Origin: Candidatus Bipolaricaulota bacterium
GTDB taxonomy: Bacteria > Bipolaricaulota > Bipolaricaulia > UBA7950 > UBA9294
Reading direction: 5' to 3'
Assembly (NCBI GenBank): GCA_021159105.1
Contig: JAGGSM010000202.1
Coordinates: 1-25,927 of the forward strand
Length of the DNA: 25,927 nucleotides
Shown: in pieces, positions 1 to 7,164 of the stretch
Position numbering within the stretch: position 1 is the stretch's first letter
Layout of the letters: each line of letters starts with the position of its first letter
Notes under the pieces: generated by a model
The model's database searches: none
Told to the model about the DNA's origin: nothing
The model's input: only the letters and a program-made list of their open reading frames with translations
Made by a program: the position numbers and the translations under genes

Positions 1-1
1 G

Positions 2-469
2 TCCTATCTAGGGGGCGGGACCGTCATTGAGGCGATCTATTCGCCGGGGCACGCACCTCATCACATGTGCTTCTTCGAGCCTGAGGAGAGGGCCCTCTAC
101 GTTGGGGATGCGGCTGGCGCGCTGCGCGATGGTGTCCTCTACTGCACGACGCCCCCACCGAGCTTCGACCTTGAGGTGAGCTTGCAGACGATAGACAGGC
201 TGCGCTCACTCCATCCTCGCGAGATCTTCTACACCCACTTCGGACCGGGAGGGAACCCGGATGCCCTCCTTCTCGCCTACGCTGACTTGCTGAAGCGCTG
301 GGCGGACGGGATCGAGGCAAGGCGAGGACGGATGGAACAAGGCGAGCTGATCGATGATGTTCTCGCCGACCCGCGCCTCGTCCCACCCAATCTAAATGAG
401 GAACTGCGCCCGGAGCTTGCGATGTCGGTGCGTGGGATGCTCGGCTACTTGGAGAAGGCAGCCCAGTGA
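2..469 (+). CDS. metallo-beta-lactamase-fold hydrolase, C-terminal part (5' end outside window)
   Basis: The reading frame is open from the first complete codon and ends at a TGA, so only about 155 C-terminal residues are present. SPGHAPHH near the start is the late metal-binding histidine motif of metallo-beta-lactamase-fold hydrolases, and VGDAAG about 20 residues later supplies the bridging aspartate. The HxHxDH motif must lie upstream of the window. The remainder is helical (FYTHFGPGGNPD, then an Arg/Glu-rich stretch), as in glyoxalase II-like and related thioester or phosphodiester hydrolases. The substrate cannot be told from this part. The stop overlaps the GTG start of priA by 4 bp, so the two are probably co-translated. 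The family call is secure; any specific enzyme name would be a guess. Confidence 0.85.
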   Translation, partial: SYLGGGTVIEAIYSPGHAPHHMCFFEPEERALYVGDAAGALRDGVLYCTTPPPSFDLEVSLQTIDRLRSLHPREIFYTHFGPGGNPDALLLAYADLLKRWADGIEARRGRMEQGELIDDVLADPRLVPPNLNEELRPELAMSVRGMLGYLEKAAQ

Positions 470-2493
470 TAGCCCGCGTTCTCCTTCCCATTCCGACCGA
501 TCATCCGTTCGACTTTTCGGTCCCTGAGCAGTTGCAGGCGGAGATCGCTGTTGGGAAGCGTGTCATGGTCCGTTTCCACGGGCGAGAAGCGGTTGGACTT
601 GTGTCGGAGCTGGCGGAGCATAGCGAGCACCCAGGGGCTCTTGAGCCGGTCCTGAGCGTCAAGCCCGGCCCTTCACTCACCCCCAGGGCTCTTTCGTTCT
701 GTCTCGACACGGCAGCGTACTACATGTCTCCCCCCGGCCCCTTTGTCAACCGCATCCTGCCGCGCACGCTCAGTGTGAAGAGGCGAAGGCTCCTGAGGAC
801 GGTCGGGGGACTAGCTCAAGTAGCAGCGAACATTCAATCCCTCTCCAAGCGGGCCCCTCGCCAGGCGGAGGTGCTCCGCTTTCTCCTGGCAGCGGGAGGG
901 CCGGTCGCGGAGACGGAACTAAAGAAAGGCTTGAAGACGAGCGCCAGCGTGATCAACCGCTTGCTCGAGCTGGGCTTCGTCGAGGAGGTTAGCCCCGAAC
1001 CGCAGGAGATGTCCGGGGAGAGGAGTGGCCCCATGAAGAGGGGCGAGCACAGGCTCCTCTTCTCACGATCGAGAATGGATGAATACGCATCCGCGATCGA
1101 GTCGGCGAACGCCCGCGGCGAGATGGCACTCATCCTGGAACCGGAGATCCTCATCGCGCGAGCGGTCTTCGCAGCGCTGCAGGGATCGCTCAGCATCCCA
1201 ATATCCCTCTACCACAGCGGGATCTCGGAGGGAGAGAGGGGACGGATATGGAGCGATGTATCGCGCGGATCGGTGCACGTCGTCGTCGGGACGCGTTCGG
1301 CCCTGTTCCTCCCCTTCCCTCATCTCGGCCTGGTGATCGTCGATGAGGAGCAGGACCGCTCGTACAAGCAGGACGAGATGCTCCCCCACTACCACGCTCG
1401 CGACATGGTCGCACGCATGGATGGGGTCGAAGCCATCTTCGGATCGGCTGCGCCATCGATCGAGACCTTTTCCCGCGCCGGGGAGGGGAAGTTCGACCTC
1501 GCCCGGGATGCGGGTGAACAGGTCGCCATGGACACGATCGTCGTCGACATGAAGGGGGAGAGGGGAGCGTTGAGCCAGGATCTCCTCGATGCCATCGCTG
1601 AAACTCTAGCGGGAGGAAGGCGCGCTCTGATCGGGGTCAATGCACGCGGATATTTCCAGGCGGTACTGTGCAAGAAGTGTGGTCAGCCACTGCGCTGTCC
1701 GCGCTGCGGGGCGAACCTGACCTACGACGTGCGCGCTGCACAGCTCGTCTGTCGCGTCTGTGGGACGGCATATCCGCGGATGGTCTGCCCCAACTGCGGG
1801 TCGCGCAGCCTGCGCTTCGTCGGGATCGGGAGCGAGCGCGTCGAGCAGATAATGCGGGAGCGATTCCCAAACGCTACGATTGCGCGCATCGATCGGACAT
1901 CGCTAGCAAGCAAAGGTGCACTTGCACGAGCCGAAGGCGCGATCAACGGCGCAGCGCAGATCATCGTCGCCACGCCCCTTGCTGCAAAGGGACCGATCAT
2001 CCGCGGCCTTGGCCTGGCAGCAGCGATCGGGGCGGATGCGATCCTCGCCCGGCCGGATTTCCGCGCCGCGGAGCGGGCGTATCAGTACCTGCAAGGCCTG
2101 TTCGGCCGATTGGACGGCGATGGGCGGGCAATCGTTCAGACGAGCTACCCCGATCACTACGCGATCAGAGCTGCGGTCACCGGAGACTACGATACGCTGT
2201 ACGGTCAGGAGATCTCGCAGCGTGAGGAGATGTTCTATCCCCCGTTCTCCCGCCTCGCGCGGATCATCATCCCACACACAAGTGATTCGCATGAGCTGCT
2301 TACATTACTGAAAGGCCATGGGCTGCAGGTGATCGGCCCCGCACCGCACCCAAGGAAGCGATCGCGCGATGTCATCCTGATCAAGGGTGAGTCAAGTGAA
2401 ACGGTCAGGGCGGCCTGTGCGAGAGTGAATGAAAAACTCTCGGGCAAGGGCAAGAACACGCTGGAGATCGACATCGACCCGGATCAGCTCTAG
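466..2493 (+). CDS. priA: PriA-family primosomal protein with degenerate helicase motifs
   Basis: PriA reloads the replicative helicase at stalled forks. The start is the GTG overlapping the previous stop (GTGATAG), giving 675 aa against about 730-800 in well-studied PriAs. The N-terminal 3'-DNA-end-binding domain (about 1-95), a winged helix (about 130-185), and all eight zinc cysteines (402, 405, 411, 414, 429, 432, 441, 444) are present. The ATPase motifs are not. The segment normally holding the P-loop GxTGSGKTE reads SRSRMDEY (200-207), and the DEEH box is DEEQ (293-296). The SATPS motif is SAAPS (327-331), and GTQMxxKGHDFP is replaced by ATPLAAKGPIIRG (from 502). The AGRAGR motif has become LFGRLDGDGR (545-554). 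The fold-defining stretches around them (LILEPEI, YHARD, DFRAAERAYQYLQ) are conserved, so this is a PriA ortholog without helicase activity rather than another protein. It probably acts as a DNA-binding scaffold. Its stop codon shares CTAG with the convergent gene. Confidence 0.93.
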   Translation: MIARVLLPIPTDHPFDFSVPEQLQAEIAVGKRVMVRFHGREAVGLVSELAEHSEHPGALEPVLSVKPGPSLTPRALSFCLDTAAYYMSPPGPFVNRILPRTLSVKRRRLLRTVGGLAQVAANIQSLSKRAPRQAEVLRFLLAAGGPVAETELKKGLKTSASVINRLLELGFVEEVSPEPQEMSGERSGPMKRGEHRLLFSRSRMDEYASAIESANARGEMALILEPEILIARAVFAALQGSLSIPISLYHSGISEGERGRIWSDVSRGSVHVVVGTRSALFLPFPHLGLVIVDEEQDRSYKQDEMLPHYHARDMVARMDGVEAIFGSAAPSIETFSRAGEGKFDLARDAGEQVAMDTIVVDMKGERGALSQDLLDAIAETLAGGRRALIGVNARGYFQAVLCKKCGQPLRCPRCGANLTYDVRAAQLVCRVCGTAYPRMVCPNCGSRSLRFVGIGSERVEQIMRERFPNATIARIDRTSLASKGALARAEGAINGAAQIIVATPLAAKGPIIRGLGLAAAIGADAILARPDFRAAERAYQYLQGLFGRLDGDGRAIVQTSYPDHYAIRAAVTGDYDTLYGQEISQREEMFYPPFSRLARIIIPHTSDSHELLTLLKGHGLQVIGPAPHPRKRSRDVILIKGESSETVRAACARVNEKLSGKGKNTLEIDIDPDQL

Positions 2494-3473
2494 CTCAAGT
2501 GGATCTCGATAATGTCGCGATCGGCGAGAATGTGCGTCGATGGGACCTGTTGGCCGTCGAACTTCCCAGAACCCCACACGCGGATGTACTTGAGGCGATC
2601 GACGAAGTCTCGGTGCACCATGCGTACGGCATCGAGGGCTGTGCTCCCTGCGGGGAGCACGTACGGCTCCACCATGTCCGCCGGCTTGCCAGGGAGCTTT
2701 GTGTACACGCGAATGACATTGAGGGCACTGAAGACACCCTCCCGCAGCGCGTCAAGGCCGCTCCCATCGACCGGAGACGTAACGATCACTGGAAAGAGTT
2801 CAGAAAGCTCCTCTACCAGCGCGGCAAGATCGCCAAGATCACCCCGCGTGAGGACGATCCGGCAAGGGACATCCCGCACGCGCATCTCCTCCTCCGTCTC
2901 CTCCCGCTGCGGCACGAGCCTGATGTGGCGCTCTTCGAGGAGCATGATGATCTCCTCAACCGCATCTGAGAGTTCCTCAGCCTCTAAGCTTCCATCCAAG
3001 ATGAGCAAGCAGAGATCGGCCTGACGGACGAGGCTGTACAGCCATGATTCGCTGTACTCGGCGCTGATCGGAGGGAGGTCCACAAGCTGTATCTGCACGT
3101 CATCAAATCTCATCATCCCGGGCAGAGGGAGCACGGTTGAGTAGGGATAGTCGGCGACCTCGGGGTGCGCGTTGGTGAGCGCTGCGAGGATGCTCGACTT
3201 CCCGCTGTTCGGCGGGCCTAGCAGCACGACCTGTCCCGCGCCCTCGCGTTCGATGTGGTCGAGCTGCGGGCCCCTGTGGTGGGAGGTCTTCCCCTGCTCC
3301 TCCTTCAGCTTGGCGATCCGCCGCTTGATGTCGGCCTGCATGTGGTCCGTCCCCTTGTGCTTGGGGATGGTGGCGAGCATCTTCTCGAGCGCCGCAAGCT
3401 TGGCCTGCGTGTCCTTTGCTGCGCGCAGTTCGTTACGGGCCTTGAGAAAGTCGGCTGTCAGGTTTGCTGGCAT
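2490..3473 (-). CDS. DRG/Obg-type TGS-domain GTPase
   Basis: The 327-residue protein has the layout of the DRG (developmentally regulated GTP-binding) branch of the Obg family. A basic helical N-terminus (PKHKGTDHMQADIKRRIAKL, 38-57) closely resembles the DRG signature. It is followed by the P-loop GPPNSGKSS (86-94), a switch region with YPYST (109-113), G3 as VDLPPI (131-136), and a C-terminal TGS domain (about 253-326, starting IRVYTKLPG). DRG proteins bind ribosomes. Two GTPase motifs are atypical: G3 is DLPP rather than D-x-P-G, and the expected NKxD is TRGD (209-212), so guanine specificity or hydrolysis may be altered. A purine-rich RBS (AGGTGGTG) lies just before the ATG. The gene lies 17 bp downstream of the ATP-cone kinase gene, so the two form an operon. 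It converges on priA with a shared stop palindrome. Confidence 0.88.
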   Translation of the reverse strand: MPANLTADFLKARNELRAAKDTQAKLAALEKMLATIPKHKGTDHMQADIKRRIAKLKEEQGKTSHHRGPQLDHIEREGAGQVVLLGPPNSGKSSILAALTNAHPEVADYPYSTVLPLPGMMRFDDVQIQLVDLPPISAEYSESWLYSLVRQADLCLLILDGSLEAEELSDAVEEIIMLLEERHIRLVPQREETEEEMRVRDVPCRIVLTRGDLGDLAALVEELSELFPVIVTSPVDGSGLDALREGVFSALNVIRVYTKLPGKPADMVEPYVLPAGSTALDAVRMVHRDFVDRLKYIRVWGSGKFDGQQVPSTHILADRDIIEIHLS

Positions 3474-3489
3474 ACGCTCTCACACCACC

Positions 3490-4968
3490 TCATTCGTTGT
3501 GGGGAATCTTCACCGTGCTTCCGCCGATGAACTCGCGCACCACGGCGTCTCCAGGGATGAGCGAGAGGTCCTCCATGCTCAAACCCTCGATGGCATCTAG
3601 AAGCCGGCTCACCCGCTTGTAACGGATGCGGGCATCGAGGAAGGATGCGTACTGATCGAGGCTGTTCGCCTCCGGCCAGATGCTGTCCCCCCCGGAGAAG
3701 AACGGCTTCAGCGCGGGAAGATCGAAGGGCATCCCTCCATTCACCGTGTAATCGGCCATACCTTTGAGCGGGATGATGGAGAACAGCTCGCCCTCGCGCA
3801 CGTAGTGCCAGTGGAGGAGCGTGGAGAGAGGAGGATGATTGCGGTGGACGACGTCGCGCAGCGATCGCCGCAGCAGACGTACGTCCTCAAACCGGGTCAT
3901 GCGCTCGCCGCTCCAGTCCATCTCCACCAACGGCTTCATCACCGAGCTCTCGTAGAGCGGGTTCATCGCCTCGATGTACAGCCGAAAGATATACTTGGGA
4001 TCGATCCCCTCGGCCATCGGCGGGTAGAATCCGTGCAGACAATCAAGGAGCAGGATCTGATCCGGATCGCGCGTGACCTTCTTGGTGGCGACGCGCCTCC
4101 CCTCCTTGAAGCTGTACACCGGCTTATCGATCGTCTCGCCAGCCAGCAGAGCGCGCAGGTGCTCGTTTAAAAGCTGAATATCGAGCGCCTCCGGTGTCTC
4201 GTAGTTGCGGTCGTTTATCCAGTCGCTGGGGTGTTCGATCAGTGGCCAGAAGTAGTCATCCAGGTTCAGCATCAGGAACCGCAGACCCTTGCGCCGCAAC
4301 CGGTCGGTCAGCTTGACCGTGGTCGTCGTCTTCCCAGAAGATGACGGACCGCTCACCCAGATCATCTTGATCTCGTCCCCTGCCTCTATCCGCTCGACGA
4401 CCTTCGCAGCGGCCCTGTCCAGGGAGGACTCGTAGACGGAAAGGGAGGCATCGATCAGCGACTTGATCCTTCCACTTCGCACGATCTCGTTTAAGCCATC
4501 GATCGTGTCGCAGCCGTGTGCGCGGTTCCATTCCAGAAAGGGATCCATCTGTGCAGGGGGATATCCGTTTCTTACGAACTGCTCCTGCGTAATCGCCCCC
4601 TGTCGCACCCAGTGGTGTCCCCAGCGGAAGGCGGTGTAGGCGTCCGCGGCGCGCGTGAAGCCGGTACTGCGCAGCACATGTAGCACCACATCTTGGATCT
4701 CCTCCACCGTGGGGGGGAAGTTTGCCACCAAGTGATGCGGATCGCCATTCAGCACGACGACGACAAGGTCAGCGAGAAACTCAGCTATCCCCTCATCGCC
4801 AGCTCCAGCGGTGAAGATCCGATCGTTGATCCCTTCCAGGTAATCCTGTTCAAACCCGCCGATCGAATCCGCCGCCCGCCTGATCGCGTGCGTGATCCTC
4901 CCCTGATCGAAGGTGACCAGGGCGTGATTGCGCTTCATCACCTTGCCGATCTTGTTTACAACTGCCAT
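3490..4968 (-). CDS. ATP-cone domain fused to uridine kinase/phosphoribulokinase-like P-loop kinase
   Basis: 492 aa. Residues about 8-105 read as an ATP-cone, the nucleotide-sensing module best known from ribonucleotide reductases (KRNHALVTFDQGRITHAIRR). After a linker comes a P-loop kinase of the uridine kinase/phosphoribulokinase superfamily. It has Walker A GPSSSGKTT (207-215), LNLDDYF (234-240; the DD-F/Y substrate motif of uridine kinases), ETPEALD (257-263), DKPVYSF (281-287), a Walker B-like strand ILLLDCLHGFYP (305-316) and a C-terminal VREFIGGS (477-484). Related long nucleoside-kinase-like proteins exist in Thermotogae, spirochaetes and clostridia, but with TGS/ThrRS-like N-termini. 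The substrate is unknown: a nucleoside, a sugar phosphate or, by analogy with archaeal ATP-cone kinases, 2-phosphoglycerate. There is no RBS at the ATG and a TATAAT lies 9 nt upstream, so the mRNA is probably (nearly) leaderless. An in-frame ATG at codon 11 is an alternative start. Confidence 0.85.
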   Translation of the reverse strand: MAVVNKIGKVMKRNHALVTFDQGRITHAIRRAADSIGGFEQDYLEGINDRIFTAGAGDEGIAEFLADLVVVVLNGDPHHLVANFPPTVEEIQDVVLHVLRSTGFTRAADAYTAFRWGHHWVRQGAITQEQFVRNGYPPAQMDPFLEWNRAHGCDTIDGLNEIVRSGRIKSLIDASLSVYESSLDRAAAKVVERIEAGDEIKMIWVSGPSSSGKTTTTVKLTDRLRRKGLRFLMLNLDDYFWPLIEHPSDWINDRNYETPEALDIQLLNEHLRALLAGETIDKPVYSFKEGRRVATKKVTRDPDQILLLDCLHGFYPPMAEGIDPKYIFRLYIEAMNPLYESSVMKPLVEMDWSGERMTRFEDVRLLRRSLRDVVHRNHPPLSTLLHWHYVREGELFSIIPLKGMADYTVNGGMPFDLPALKPFFSGGDSIWPEANSLDQYASFLDARIRYKRVSRLLDAIEGLSMEDLSLIPGDAVVREFIGGSTVKIPHNE

Positions 4969-4977
4969 AGTGATCCC

Positions 4978-4983
4978 ATTATA
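4978..4983 (-). promoter_or_regulatory. probable -10 box for the kinase-GTPase operon
   Basis: A perfect TATAAT on the minus strand lies 9 nt upstream of the kinase ATG. The normal initiation distance puts +1 about 3 nt before the start codon. No convincing -35 is seen at 16-18 bp; TTGGCA lies only 13 bp upstream. The absence of an RBS between the box and the ATG fits a leaderless or near-leaderless transcript. Confidence 0.4.
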
Positions 4984-5030
4984 GCCGAACCCTTCCTGCC
5001 AAACCGTATTCTCCTATCAGATCAGTCCGA

Positions 5031-5972
5031 TCACTCCTCAACGCTGAGGTCGATGTTGTCGAAGTAGGCATCGCACGCCTCTTCGTGGCTCTCATCTCCA
5101 AGGACAATCAGCCACTGTCCTCCGTCCTTCACAACCATCCCACTCCTTCCTGATGCGTACAGCGCGTCGTTGATGTAGAACTCGTACCCATCGGGGGAGA
5201 AGACGAACCTGTAGGTGTACCACAGGTAGATGCCTGGAGCGAAAGACAGCGGGTGTCTGATATCCGTTCCGTGCGCGTCTACCTCGTGCATCTCCGCTCC
5301 GCCGCCCTCATCGGTGTACAGGTAGTAGGGCATGGACGGGGTGACATCTTCGAGGGACTTGCGCAGCGGGTAGATGGCGAGCATCTGGGCGTCCTTGGTC
5401 TTGCTCATCATCGCCTCGCAGGTGAAGACGAGCCTCTGCCCGACGCGCAGCGGCGGGATCTTCACACTGACATAGCGCCGCTGCCAGCGATCACCGCCGC
5501 TGTGGATGTGCAGCACATTCCCATGCCCTCCATGCAGGCTATCGATCGTCCCTTCACCAGCGCTCGCCCACTGTGGGTCGAGCTGCCAGCGCTCGAGCGC
5601 CGCTTGCCCATCGGCGAAGTCATCGTGGAAGATGACAGTCCCGCTCTGCGCGTAGACGACGATCTCTCGATTTGTCGATGCCTCCTGCCCGCTGCTGTCA
5701 TGCACCTTCAGGGTAACGGTGTAGGCGCCTGGTTCAGCGTAGGTGTGGCTCACCCTCTCTCCATCCGCCTCAGCCCCGTCGCCGAACGTCCAGTGATAGG
5801 AGACGACTGCTGTCTTGGAGTAGGATGACGAGCCATCGAAGGTGACGCTCGTCCCGGTGTAGATCACCACTGGCTGCACATCGAACTGCGCCACCGGACC
5901 GCTTAGAAAGAGGGAACATCCTCCGATCAGCAAGATCGAGAGCAGAGCAAGGACAATAACGAGGTAACGCAT
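5031..5972 (-). CDS. PKD-domain lipoprotein with C-terminal lectin-like sandwich domain
   Basis: The chosen ATG starts a short lipoprotein signal peptide: MRY, a hydrophobic core of about 13 residues, then the lipobox LIGGC with the lipidated Cys at 19. An upstream in-frame ATG would put 21 residues before this signal and intrude into the preceding gene, so I reject it. A PKD domain covers about 28-110, with the diagnostic WTFGDG and YAEPGAYTVTLKVHD. From about 120 to the end (HDDFADGQAALERWQLD to AYFDNIDLSVEE) the sequence resembles a concanavalin-like beta-sandwich of the kind that binds or degrades polysaccharides. I see no catalytic glutamate motif, so adhesion or substrate binding is more likely than hydrolysis. 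The 313-aa product should be anchored in the membrane facing outward. The gene starts 7 bp after the M24 peptidase stop, with a weak TCAGG directly before the ATG. Confidence 0.82.
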   Translation of the reverse strand: MRYLVIVLALLSILLIGGCSLFLSGPVAQFDVQPVVIYTGTSVTFDGSSSYSKTAVVSYHWTFGDGAEADGERVSHTYAEPGAYTVTLKVHDSSGQEASTNREIVVYAQSGTVIFHDDFADGQAALERWQLDPQWASAGEGTIDSLHGGHGNVLHIHSGGDRWQRRYVSVKIPPLRVGQRLVFTCEAMMSKTKDAQMLAIYPLRKSLEDVTPSMPYYLYTDEGGGAEMHEVDAHGTDIRHPLSFAPGIYLWYTYRFVFSPDGYEFYINDALYASGRSGMVVKDGGQWLIVLGDESHEEACDAYFDNIDLSVEE

Positions 5973-5979
5973 CCTGATA

Positions 5980-7101
5980 CTAGCCAACCTGCACCAGCTC
6001 CTCCTTGGGGAAGCTTGTGAGAACCTCACACCCATCCTGCGTGACGACGGTCAGATCCTCAATGCGTACGCCGCCGAAACCCGGGAGGTAGATCCCCGGT
6101 TCCACAGTGACCGTCATCCCCGCCTGCAAGACATCAGTGCTCATCGGTGACAGGCGTGGGCCCTCGTGTACCTCCAGGCCGACACCGTGCCCCAGGCCGT
6201 GCTGGAAGTGCTCGGCATGCCCCTCTGCGGCGATCAGATCGCGCGCCGCGGCGTCGACCGCCTTGGCATCCGCGCCGGCTGAGACGGCGGCGATCCCCGC
6301 TTTGTTGGCGGCAAGGACGATATCGTAGATCCCTTGTGCTCTAGCTGTCGGCTTGCCGACCGAGAAGACGCGGGTCATGTCCGCACAGTAGCGATCGAGC
6401 TTCGCTCCGATGTCGAACAGGAGCAGGTCCCCCTCCTTCAGCAGACGCTCCCCCGGCTGGTAGTGCGGCAGGGCCGAGTTCTCACCAGCGGCGACGATTA
6501 GGTCAAACGCCACCTGCTCTGCTCCCTTCTCGCGCATGATGAACTCCAACCGCAGGGCCAGCTCGCGCTCGCTCATTTTCACTCTGATGCCACGGATCAG
6601 TTCAGTGAGGGATTCCTCGGTCAGCTTGACCGCTGCCCGGATGCGCTCGATCTCCTCTGGTTCCTTCAACGCCCGCAGTTCGTTCACCGGGTCTTCGGTA
6701 ATGACGACCTTCGCCTCCAGCTTATCGCACAGCTTGTTGACCAGGGAGCAGCTCGTGCGCACTCCGGAGAGGGCGACGCTGCCGTATCCTGAAGCCGTGA
6801 CCGCGTCCGTGATCTCATCGAGATACGATCCCGCCACCTGACGCACGGGAATCTTGGGGACCTCGCGGCTCGCTTGCTCGGTGTAGCGGGAATCGGTGAT
6901 CAGAAGAGGCCCCTTGCTCGACACGAGGAGGGCTCCTTCGCCAGTGAATCCGGAAAGGTAGTACATACTCGGAAAATCCGATCCCTCCATGTTGTACACG
7001 AGGAATGAATCGGCATCGATCTTAGCTGTCAGTGCACTGCGCCGCTTGTTGTAGTCCATGTTTTCCCCCATTTCTTGCTGCGCTCTCTTGAGAAGCGTCA
7101 T
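5980..7101 (-). CDS. pepP: M24B metallopeptidase (Xaa-Pro aminopeptidase/dipeptidase)
   Basis: The enzyme removes N-terminal residues preceding proline, or splits Xaa-Pro dipeptides, in the cytoplasm. The N-terminal creatinase-like domain includes MYYLSGFTGEGALLV. The pita-bread catalytic domain carries all five metal ligands: the two Asp in FDIGAKLDRYCADMTRVFS, the His in HGLGHGVGLEVHEGP, and the two Glu in VEPGIYLPGFGGVRIEDLTV. The length (373 aa) suits the family. The start at 7101 lies exactly 6 nt after a -10 box, consistent with a leaderless mRNA. An alternative ATG at 7059 (MDYNKRRS) would give the more usual N-terminus, has GGGGGA upstream, and would then have a 42-nt leader. The lipoprotein gene follows after 7 bp. 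Whether it is a dipeptidase or an aminopeptidase cannot be settled here; the symbol is family-level. Confidence 0.9.
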   Translation of the reverse strand: MTLLKRAQQEMGENMDYNKRRSALTAKIDADSFLVYNMEGSDFPSMYYLSGFTGEGALLVSSKGPLLITDSRYTEQASREVPKIPVRQVAGSYLDEITDAVTASGYGSVALSGVRTSCSLVNKLCDKLEAKVVITEDPVNELRALKEPEEIERIRAAVKLTEESLTELIRGIRVKMSERELALRLEFIMREKGAEQVAFDLIVAAGENSALPHYQPGERLLKEGDLLLFDIGAKLDRYCADMTRVFSVGKPTARAQGIYDIVLAANKAGIAAVSAGADAKAVDAAARDLIAAEGHAEHFQHGLGHGVGLEVHEGPRLSPMSTDVLQAGMTVTVEPGIYLPGFGGVRIEDLTVVTQDGCEVLTSFPKEELVQVG

Positions 7102-7107
7102 GAAACG

Positions 7108-7136
7108 AGGATACGTCCCACACCCTTGCTTGTCAA
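7108..7136 (-). promoter_or_regulatory. sigma70-type promoter of the M24 peptidase gene
   Basis: On the minus strand a perfect TTGACA (7136-7131) is followed by a 17-bp spacer and TATCCT (7113-7108, 4/6 to consensus). Six nt then separate it from the ATG at 7101, which places +1 on the start codon itself. Its -35 shares five bases with the -35 of the divergent pheS promoter. Confidence 0.65.
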
Positions 7137-7158
7137 AGCGCCAACCTCTTTGTAGAAT
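7130..7158 (+). promoter_or_regulatory. sigma70-type promoter of pheS
   Basis: TTGTCA (7130-7135, 5/6), a 17-bp spacer and TAGAAT (7153-7158, 5/6) lie immediately before pheS. Only 6 nt (CAGGCC) separate the -10 from the ATG, so +1 falls on the A of the start codon. AGG is too close to the ATG to serve as an RBS in such a transcript. Confidence 0.7.
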
Positions 7159-7164
7159 CAGGCC

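Noticed and set aside
24..491. Long minus-strand reading frame opposite the first gene
   Set aside because: Low-complexity Arg/Ser/Pro composition typical of a frame antisense to GC-rich coding sequence; the plus-strand frame carries clear metallo-beta-lactamase motifs.
466..2493. priA as a pseudogene
   Set aside because: No frameshift or internal stop, zinc sites and flanking family segments are conserved, and codon use matches neighbours; motif loss looks selective rather than decay.
5031..6035. Lipoprotein starting at the upstream ATG (6035)
   Set aside because: It would place 21 residues before the signal peptide and overlap the peptidase gene by 56 bp without an RBS.
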